From an uncultured Eubacteriales bacterium (lineage in GTDB: Bacteria; Bacillota; Clostridia; TANB77; CAG-508): a stretch of DNA of 8,918 nt. The DNA is taken from assembly GCA_902488785.1 (NCBI GenBank), contig CABTXJ010000029.1:1-8918 (forward strand). Direction: 5' to 3'. Below are positions 1 through 4,910 of this stretch, one piece after another; the stretch's first letter is position 1, and every line of letters begins with the position of its first letter. A model generated the notes under the pieces. It did no database searches. It saw nothing but the letters and a program-made list of their open reading frames with translations, and was not told where the DNA came from. Position numbers and translations under genes: made by a program.

Positions 1-776
1 ATAATTAAAAAGTATATTATTGCAAATGCCATAGAAATTAAAAAAGGAGTTGGTAATATTACAGAATTTAAAAATAACTCAGATACTGTATATAGTATAA
101 TTGTTGCAATAGATATATATTTAAAATCCTTATTATCTAAAAGATCCATTGCAAATATTATTGCCATAACATGTATTGAAGAAAGGTCTGCATATATTCC
201 TAAAAGTTTAAGTGAAAGTGCAAATAGTCCTATAGATATATATACTTTTTTAAGCCTCTTATTACTTCTTCTAAAAAATGTTCTAAATATAATATATGAC
301 ATTAATATTTCATTTATAATTTTTAAATCCGCTTTTTTAAGTACAGTTAATATAGTTGATATAACTATAACCAAGCATATAATTATCATATTTATATTTA
401 TATTTATTTTATTTTTGATATTTTTAAAAAAGCTATTTGTGTTTTCATAGTTTTTGTTTTTTTCACAATTTTTATTTTTTTCATCATTTTCATGATTTTC
501 TGCATCATTTATAAATTTCTTTTTGTTTAATAACAAACTAAACATTATTAAAAGAAAAACTCCTATTACTATATCAAAAACTACATTTTGTATATTTATC
601 ATTTTGTTAATATCAATTTTTAATATATTCCTATTATTTTTAAAGATAGCAAAAATACCTACTAATACTATATATATTATAGTAAATAGGTAAAACATAT
701 TATTTATTGTATATTTTTTTACATCATGTCTATCTTTTTTATTTACATTACATTTATTATTTTTTTTATCACCCAT
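1..776 (-). CDS. Multi-pass membrane protein of unknown function (partial, 3' end beyond left edge)
   Basis: An open frame begins with ATG at 776-774 and stays open for 258 codons to the left edge, so the C-terminus is missing. The start is supported by AGGTG at 785-781, four bases upstream. I do not recognise the family. A polar Lys/Asn N-terminus (residues 1-26) is followed by hydrophobic segments near 27-45, 65-83 and 130-147. Further hydrophobic stretches follow near 156-167, 179-197, 203-214, 220-235 and 240-258. Between the second and third segments (about 84-128) lies a low-complexity loop very rich in Asn, Lys and Glu, ending in a KINININ stretch encoded by a hexamer repeat. A cluster of basic residues (RTFFRRSNKRLKK, about 167-179) would favour a cytoplasmic side there. 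The gene follows a probable terminator after cdd, so it is likely its own transcription unit. The frame and start are well supported; the function is open. Confidence 0.75.
   Translation of the reverse strand, partial: MGDKKNNKCNVNKKDRHDVKKYTINNMFYLFTIIYIVLVGIFAIFKNNRNILKIDINKMINIQNVVFDIVIGVFLLIMFSLLLNKKKFINDAENHENDEKNKNCEKNKNYENTNSFFKNIKNKINININMIIICLVIVISTILTVLKKADLKIINEILMSYIIFRTFFRRSNKRLKKVYISIGLFALSLKLLGIYADLSSIHVMAIIFAMDLLDNKDFKYISIATIILYTVSELFLNSVILPTPFLISMAFAIIYFLI
390..407. repeat. Hexamer tandem repeat ATTTAT x3 inside the left-edge membrane gene
   Basis: Three exact copies of ATTTAT lie end to end on the plus strand. They encode the repeating Ile-Asn stretch just before the third hydrophobic segment of the membrane protein. 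Gain or loss of one unit would add or remove two residues and keep the frame, so this is not a phase-variation switch by itself. Confidence 0.7.
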
Positions 777-872
777 TTTTCACCTAACAACAAGTAATTT
801 AATTTACTTATATAATTTAATTTATTTTATCATATTTATATATTTTTTACTATAGTATACCTATTACATAAA
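777..872 (-). promoter_or_regulatory. Probable promoter/leader region of the left-edge membrane gene
   Basis: This AT-rich gap lies between the hairpin at 873-909 and the start at 776. The Shine-Dalgarno AGGTG is at 785-781. Several -10-like hexamers are possible (for example TATACT inside the gtatac palindrome at 855-860), but none has a convincing -35 at the right distance, so I do not choose one. A 6-bp palindromic stem (aagtaa at 792-797 with ttactt at 804-809) sits just upstream of the ribosome-binding site. It is weak and may be chance in such AT-rich DNA. Confidence 0.4.
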
Positions 873-909
873 AAATAACTTTAAAAGTATACTACTTATA
901 AAGTTATTT
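873..909 (-). terminator. AT-rich hairpin, probable terminator of the cdd operon
   Basis: A perfect 10-bp inverted repeat, aaataacttt at 873-882 and aaagttattt at 900-909, encloses a 17-base loop. Read on the minus strand the second arm runs straight into a T tract (complement of the A run 871-875), as expected for an intrinsic terminator. The stem has only one G-C pair, so it is weak. Its place, about 60 bases after the cdd stop and before the next gene's own ribosome-binding site, supports the call. Confidence 0.55.
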
Positions 910-942
910 GATCCATATATTTAATCTTTTTTATATTTTTTT

Positions 943-966
943 ATCTTTTTATCTTTTTATCTTTAA
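943..966. repeat. 8-base tandem repeat ATCTTTTT just after cdd
   Basis: Two exact copies of atcttttt (943-950 and 951-958) are followed by a decayed third copy (959-966), immediately downstream of the cdd stop codon. A related atctttttt-like tract is at about 924-931. The repeat is non-coding and is best read as slippage-generated low-complexity sequence. Confidence 0.6.
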
Positions 967-1365
967 TTATTTTTTATCCAATTTAAATGTAAATGGTAAT
1001 AAATCTTTTATCTTGTATTCTTTAATATATTCTTCTTCAACTGCATATATTTTAAAATCGTCTGATACAAATTCTGAAATAAATTGTCTACAACTTCCAC
1101 ATGGTACAATTGGTTCTAATTGTTTTTTGTCTTTTTTTCTTGCCGCTATGATAATATATTCAAAATCTTTTTCACCATTTGATATTGCATTTACAAATGC
1201 AGATTTTTCTGCACATATACTAATTATGCCAGCATTTTCCACATTTACTCCTGGATATAGTTTACCTGATTTTGTTTTAAGTATTGCAGCAACTTTCAAA
1301 TTACTATATGGACTATAGCTATTGTCTATTATTGTTTTTAACAATTTTATCTCATTTCTTATCAT
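967..1365 (-). CDS. cdd: Cytidine deaminase (tetrameric zinc type)
   Basis: The enzyme hydrolytically deaminates cytidine and deoxycytidine to uridine and deoxyuridine in cytosolic pyrimidine salvage. At 132 residues it has the usual length of the short homotetrameric class. The N-terminal substrate motif SPYSNLKVAA is at 18-27 and the NVEN motif (Asn41, Glu43) at 41-44. The catalytic zinc motif is C-A-E (Cys51, Glu53) and the second zinc motif is PCGSC at 88-92 (Cys89, Cys92). The C-terminal LLPFTF is also typical. Cys51, Cys89 and Cys92 should bind zinc, with Glu53 as proton shuttle. Lys54 replaces the Arg that follows CAE in B. subtilis Cdd. The ATG at 1365 is preceded by GAGGT (1376-1372) at six bases. 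It is the last gene of the GT2-ttcA-GT2-cdd operon, 45 bases after the previous stop, and is followed by a hairpin. Confidence 0.95.
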   Translation of the reverse strand: MIRNEIKLLKTIIDNSYSPYSNLKVAAILKTKSGKLYPGVNVENAGIISICAEKSAFVNAISNGEKDFEYIIIAARKKDKKQLEPIVPCGSCRQFISEFVSDDFKIYAVEEEYIKEYKIKDLLPFTFKLDKK

Positions 1366-1410
1366 TTTCTTACCTCTATCTTTTGTATGTTTTCTTTTAT
1401 TTCTTCTTGT

Positions 1411-2469
1411 CTATTTTTCCTCTTTGTTATCTTTGTTGTCTTTTTCTTCTTTTCTATCATAATCTTTTAAATAATATTTTAAAAAATATTTCAAATAAAA
1501 TCTTTTAAATGAATTTCTAGTTCCTTCTAATAATATATTAGCATATATACATCCATTATACACGTTATTCATAAATTTCTCATATCTTGTTTCGATTTCT
1601 TTATTTTCATGTAATAATTCTTTTTTAGAAACTATCTCTTTAGCTTTTTCTAATAATCCAACTGCATAATATTGCATATAATATTGATATGTTTCATATG
1701 TAATTTGTTCTTTTGCTAAATATATCTTTCCATTTTTATCATTTTTCTTAAATGATTGCCAAACATCTTCTGCTTTTTTAATTGTTTTTTCTGGATCAGT
1801 TGTATTTGTTATACTACCTTCAACCTCATAATAATTATATATGTAATCATTATTTGTAGCAAAGGTTTTAGCAAATATCATAACATTTGGTATTAAGTCA
1901 TAATCTTCATGATATATTTTTTCAGTAAAAGAAAATCCTTTTTCATTATAGTAGCTATTTTTAATTATATACATTTGTGCAAGTACGAATAATGGATCAG
2001 AAAATGCTATCTTGCAAAATGCTTTTTGTCCACTTGTTTGTTTTAAAAATATTTTCTTTGATCTAGATATTTCTTTTTCATCCTTATCTTTTTTAATTAG
2101 ATTAATTTTGTATATATCTGGATAATCATATTTTTTTAAACCATCATATATCTTTTCTATATAATCATTTGCAATCGTATCATCTGAATCTAAAAAGCAA
2201 AAATACTTTGTTTTAACTTGCTTTTGTCCAGCATTCCTTGCACTAGATAATCCTCCATTTTCTTTAGAGATTACATTTAAAGAAATATTATTTTCTTCAA
2301 ACTTTTTCATATATTCATTTATCTTATCTAATGTATTATCTTTAGATCCATCATTTACTATAATTACATCAAAATCTTTAGCAGTTTGATCTAATATACT
2401 ATCCATACATTTTGCAATGTTTTTTTCTTCATTGTATGCCGCTATAATTATTGTTAATAATTTTTCCAT
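1411..2469 (-). CDS. GT2-family glycosyltransferase (second of a paralogous pair)
   Basis: This is a GT-A fold inverting glycosyltransferase (family 2) that should move a sugar from a nucleotide-sugar donor to a surface glycan or lipid acceptor on the cytoplasmic face of the membrane. Visible motifs are IIIAAYNEE (7-15), VNDGSKD (38-44, nucleotide binding), GGLSSARN (72-79) and the metal-binding DSDD (94-97). A distal HED is at 187-189 and a Y...SITNT segment at 211-223. The first ~230 residues match the gene at 3317-4300 motif for motif, so the two are paralogs. There is no membrane segment, but the last ~45 residues are Tyr/Lys-rich and basic and end in a KEEKDNKDNKEEK tail, which may aid membrane association. 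The ATG at 2469 has GGAAGG upstream. Donor and acceptor cannot be read from the sequence. Confidence 0.88.
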   Translation of the reverse strand: MEKLLTIIIAAYNEEKNIAKCMDSILDQTAKDFDVIIVNDGSKDNTLDKINEYMKKFEENNISLNVISKENGGLSSARNAGQKQVKTKYFCFLDSDDTIANDYIEKIYDGLKKYDYPDIYKINLIKKDKDEKEISRSKKIFLKQTSGQKAFCKIAFSDPLFVLAQMYIIKNSYYNEKGFSFTEKIYHEDYDLIPNVMIFAKTFATNNDYIYNYYEVEGSITNTTDPEKTIKKAEDVWQSFKKNDKNGKIYLAKEQITYETYQYYMQYYAVGLLEKAKEIVSKKELLHENKEIETRYEKFMNNVYNGCIYANILLEGTRNSFKRFYLKYFLKYYLKDYDRKEEKDNKDNKEEK

Positions 2470-2489
2470 ATATACCTTCCATATTTTTA

Positions 2490-3317
2490 CTAATATTCAC
2501 TTAGAAAATCATGATATTTACCATCTTTTTTGTATCCAAGTACCATATCTAAATTAACATTTTCAGTTGCTCTAAATATCTTTTTTTCAACATCTGGGTC
2601 TTTTTCTTTTAATGATCTAATTAATGCTTTCATTTTTTCTCTTGCATCTTCTATTTCAATATTATTAGCCTCCCTATAGTCTTGTATAGGGCAGTTACAG
2701 TGTAAGAACTCTAATCCGTTTGCCTTTACCCAGCTTTTTATTCTTTCTTCATCTACAAAATATAATGGTCTAATTAATTCCATTATTGTATGATTTGTAC
2801 TTCTAACTTTTGGCATCATTGTTTTAAATTGTCCGCTATATAGTATATTAATCATAGTTGTTGTAGTAACATCTGTAAAATGGTGTCCTAGTGCAATCTT
2901 GTTACATCCTAGTTTTTCTGCTATTTCATAAAGAGAACCTCTTCTCATTCTTGCACATAGATAACATCCGCCCCTATCTTTGCTTTGTGCTATCTTAAAT
3001 ATTCTTGTCTTAAACGTTTTAATAGGTATTTCCATATGTTTTGCATTATCTAAGATTTTTTCCATATCTTCTTCTTTAAATCCTGGATCCATGCATATGA
3101 ACTCTAAATCAAATTTCTTATTTCCATGTTTTTGTATTTCTTGCATACATTTTGCAAGTAGGAACGAATCTTTACCACCTGATATACAAACCGCAATCTT
3201 ATCTCCTTCTTTTATCAATTCATATTCATCTAGTGCCTTATTAAATTTTCTAAATATCTCTTTCCTATATTCTTTTATTATGCTTCTTTCTATTTCCTTA
3301 TTGCTTTTTCTTTCCAT
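2490..3317 (-). CDS. ttcA: TtcA-family PP-loop ATPase, probable tRNA 2-thiocytidine(32) synthetase
   Basis: TtcA adenylates C32 of certain tRNAs and replaces its oxygen with sulfur, using a [4Fe-4S] cluster held by three cysteines. Counting from the ATG at 3317 (275 residues), the PP-loop SGGKDS is at 46-51, CYLC at 118-121 is followed by the family's ARMRRG (122-127), ALGHH is at 142-146, and a CNC lies at 207-209. Cys118, Cys121 and Cys207 or Cys209 fit the cluster ligands. E. coli TtcA has a CxxC-like pair at the last site, so CxC here is a divergence. An in-frame TTG at 3359 would add 14 residues but has no ribosome-binding site and lies inside the upstream gene. The ATG overlaps the upstream stop as TAATG, which implies translational coupling. 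Family membership is secure; the exact tRNA target is inferred from the family. Confidence 0.82.
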   Translation of the reverse strand: MERKSNKEIERSIIKEYRKEIFRKFNKALDEYELIKEGDKIAVCISGGKDSFLLAKCMQEIQKHGNKKFDLEFICMDPGFKEEDMEKILDNAKHMEIPIKTFKTRIFKIAQSKDRGGCYLCARMRRGSLYEIAEKLGCNKIALGHHFTDVTTTTMINILYSGQFKTMMPKVRSTNHTIMELIRPLYFVDEERIKSWVKANGLEFLHCNCPIQDYREANNIEIEDAREKMKALIRSLKEKDPDVEKKIFRATENVNLDMVLGYKKDGKYHDFLSEY

Positions 3318-3332
3318 TATCTCTTCATTCCT
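3315..3332 (-). promoter_or_regulatory. Translational coupling site GT2/ttcA (TAATG)
   Basis: The glycosyltransferase stop TAA (3319-3317) and the ttcA ATG (3317-3315) share one base. Upstream purine-rich candidates are AGGA at 3332-3329, which is 11 bases away and too far, and GAAGAG at 3326-3321, which is 3 bases away and too close. With no well-spaced Shine-Dalgarno, re-initiation by ribosomes finishing the upstream gene is the likely mode. This site also decides the ttcA start. Confidence 0.65.
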
Positions 3333-4300
3333 ACTATGTAATATACTATATTTGACCAAAACTTATTATAGTGTTTAATAATTAAGTCTTTAAATTTCCA
3401 TTTAATCTTAAAAAACTTACTTTTACTATAATCTGGTGCTATTGTTTCTACAACATTTTTAACATCCGTAAATCCTGCATCATATTTTTCTTTGTTTCTT
3501 GATCTTGCAAGTCTACTCATAAAAGTACCATAACTATATCTTGCTATTGTATAGTCTAATATATCCTTATACTCATCATATAGTCCATTTAATATGTACC
3601 ATTCTGTCATCATATACATACTATCTAATATATCATATAGCTTTCTATCTATTGTATTAGAAATAGATGTAGGCCTTTGTATGTAATAATATAATGGTTC
3701 GTTTACTACACCTATACTTTTTATACTTGGTAACAATTTGTATGTAAATAATATGTCTTCATAGCACATATCTTTTACAAAAGGCTTTTTGCTTAGTAGG
3801 TCCTTTCTAATTATTTTATTATGCACTGCTATATACATTGTTTTATATAATATTTTCTTATATTCAGTTTCCATGTATTGAATAGATTCAGAAACACCAT
3901 TTTTAACTAATACATCTTTTTTTGGATAACTCATAAAAAGATCGCATACTACCATATCATATGGAAAATCATTTACAAGTTCCATCATCTTAAAATACAT
4001 ATCTTCTTTAATATAGTCATCTGAATCAAAAAATGCTATATAATCTCCACTTGCATGTTTTAATCCTTCATTTCTTGCACCAGACAATCCTCTATTACTA
4101 ATTTTTATATACACAATCTTATCTGGATATTTTCTTACATATTTTGCAATTATACTTTCTGATGAATCAGTACTTCCATCGTTTACTATAATTAATTCAT
4201 AATTTTCATATTTTTGTGTAAGCATACTATCTAAACATTTATCTAAGTAATCTTCTACATTATATACTGGCAATATAATACTTAGTTTCTTTTCTTGCAT
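3317..4300 (-). CDS. GT2-family glycosyltransferase (first gene of operon, paralogous pair)
   Basis: This is a GT-A fold family 2 glycosyltransferase of the kind found in capsule, teichoic acid or exopolysaccharide synthesis. It transfers a sugar from a nucleotide-sugar at the inner face of the membrane. Motifs seen are LSIILPVYN (6-14), VNDGSTD (39-45), RGLSGARN (70-77) and the metal-binding DSDD (92-95). It also has YED at 180-182 as the likely catalytic-base region, and YYYIQRPTSISNT at 204-216. This last element is typical of the EpsJ/CpsJ-like subgroup and is also present in the paralog at 1411-2469. There are no clear membrane spans; the C-terminus (about 295-327) is basic and aromatic. 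The ATG at 4300 follows AAGGAG at seven bases, and a good promoter lies at 4371-4343. As first gene it probably sets translation of ttcA through the TAATG overlap. Sugar specificity is unknown. Confidence 0.9.
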   Translation of the reverse strand: MQEKKLSIILPVYNVEDYLDKCLDSMLTQKYENYELIIVNDGSTDSSESIIAKYVRKYPDKIVYIKISNRGLSGARNEGLKHASGDYIAFFDSDDYIKEDMYFKMMELVNDFPYDMVVCDLFMSYPKKDVLVKNGVSESIQYMETEYKKILYKTMYIAVHNKIIRKDLLSKKPFVKDMCYEDILFTYKLLPSIKSIGVVNEPLYYYIQRPTSISNTIDRKLYDILDSMYMMTEWYILNGLYDEYKDILDYTIARYSYGTFMSRLARSRNKEKYDAGFTDVKNVVETIAPDYSKSKFFKIKWKFKDLIIKHYNKFWSNIVYYIVGMKR

Positions 4301-4342
4301 TTATTGCTCCTTATTTACATTATTTTTTTATCATTTACATAT

Positions 4343-4371
4343 ATTATATACATATATACATATTTTTACAA
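4343..4371 (-). promoter_or_regulatory. Sigma-70/A-type promoter for the GT2-ttcA-GT2-cdd operon
   Basis: On the minus strand TTGTAA (4371-4366) and a consensus TATAAT (4348-4343) are separated by exactly 17 bases. The predicted start near 4336 gives a leader of about 35 bases to the ATG at 4300, with AAGGAG in between. The region is AT-only over long stretches, so chance matches are possible, but the hexamers, spacing and location all agree. Confidence 0.65.
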
Positions 4372-4408
4372 TTATTTTTTAATATTACTATAATAGCAGA
4401 GTAATAAT

Positions 4409-4437
4409 TTGACACTTCATTTAAGTCTATTTATTAT
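4409..4437 (+). promoter_or_regulatory. Strong sigma-70/A-type promoter for the ASCH gene
   Basis: A perfect -35 TTGACA (4409-4414) is followed after 17 bases by TATTAT (4432-4437). An alternative TATAAT at 4435-4440 would need a 20-base spacer and is less likely. The predicted start near 4444 leaves a leader of about 25 bases that is little more than the Shine-Dalgarno. The TTG of this -35 box can be misread as a start codon extending the ASCH gene. Confidence 0.8.
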
Positions 4438-4454
4438 AATATTGTATATTTCAA

Positions 4455-4461
4455 AAGGAGG
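4455..4461 (+). promoter_or_regulatory. Ribosome-binding site AAGGAGG fixing the ASCH start
   Basis: A full anti-16S match, AAGGAGG, ends seven bases before the ATG at 4469. This fixes that ATG as the start, against the in-frame TTG at 4409 that lies in the promoter. Confidence 0.9.
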
Positions 4462-4468
4462 ATATATT

Positions 4469-4810
4469 ATGGAACATGAGCTAAAATTACGTCCAAAGTA
4501 TTATGATTATATTTTAAATGGAACTAAGCGAATTGAATTAAGATTAAATGATGAAAAGCGTTCTTTAATAAAACTAGGCGATATCATCACTTTCAAAAAA
4601 GAACCTGAATTAGTAGAAAATTTCAAATGTGAAGTTATAGGATTGCTAAACTACAAATCCTTTCAAGAACTTTTTGAAGATTTTCCAATTGAAACTTTAG
4701 CAGATAACTCTATGACTAAAGAAGAATTACTAGAAGCCTTAGAAGAATTTTATACTAAAGAAAAGCAAAGAAAATATAATGTAATAGGTATTAAACTCAA
4801 ATTATTATAG
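4469..4810 (+). CDS. ASCH-domain protein, putative RNA-binding
   Basis: This 113-residue protein is about one ASCH domain long. ASCH is a PUA-like beta-barrel fold linked to RNA binding or to base/nucleoside chemistry. The N-terminus HELKLRPKYYDYILNGTKRIELRLND shows the family core: Gly18, Lys20, Glu23, Arg25 (G-x-K-x-x-E-x-R) and IKLGD at 34-38. An acidic helical insert (about 64-99) is followed by the closing strand YNVIGIKL (103-110). Against E. coli YqfB, an N4-acetylcytidine amidohydrolase, Lys20 matches its catalytic Lys. However, the catalytic Thr aligns with Glu23 and the catalytic Glu with about Asn80, so the same reaction should not be assumed. It is the only plus-strand gene here, a single-gene unit between a strong promoter and a strong terminator. 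Domain call is firm; function is not known. Confidence 0.87.
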   Translation: MEHELKLRPKYYDYILNGTKRIELRLNDEKRSLIKLGDIITFKKEPELVENFKCEVIGLLNYKSFQELFEDFPIETLADNSMTKEELLEALEEFYTKEKQRKYNVIGIKLKLL

Positions 4811-4815
4811 CCAAA

Positions 4816-4851
4816 AAAAGAACTAACCAACTTAATGCGGTTAGTTCTTTT
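4816..4851. terminator. Bidirectional intrinsic terminator between ASCH and UPF0182 genes
   Basis: A perfect 13-bp stem (4816-4828 with 4839-4851; core gaactaacc / ggttagttc) closes a 10-base loop. On the plus strand the stem ends in a T run just after the ASCH stop. On the minus strand the A run at 4813-4819 becomes a T7 tract after the UPF0182 gene, about 60 bases past its stop. Both converging transcripts can therefore end here. Confidence 0.92.
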
Positions 4852-4910
4852 ACTTTCTTCATTCTAAAATTTCATTAAAAACAATTTCAGTTGTATTTTC
4901 GCTATATATG

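Noticed and set aside
908..1508. Plus-strand open frames opposite cdd and the end of the second GT2 gene
   Set aside because: They are antisense to genes with clear family motifs, start on unsupported codons, and encode Phe/Leu/Ser/Tyr-rich sequence expected from the complement of AT-rich Lys/Glu/Asn-coding DNA.
3318..3359. Longer ttcA starting at the in-frame TTG at 3359
   Set aside because: No ribosome-binding site precedes it, it lies wholly within the upstream glycosyltransferase, and the ATG at 3317 forms a classic stop/start overlap and gives the family's usual N-terminus.
2980..3378. Plus-strand open frame opposite ttcA
   Set aside because: It is antisense to the PP-loop and CYLC-coding region and has no ribosome-binding site or recognisable protein features.
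1411..4300. A capsule or exopolysaccharide biosynthesis locus
   Set aside because: Only two glycosyltransferases are present, mixed with tRNA-modification and salvage genes; no flippase, polymerase, priming transferase or chain-length regulator is in the window.
4409..4468. Longer ASCH protein starting at the in-frame TTG at 4409
   Set aside because: That TTG is part of the TTGACA -35 box; a full AAGGAGG sits seven bases before the ATG at 4469, where the ASCH homology begins.
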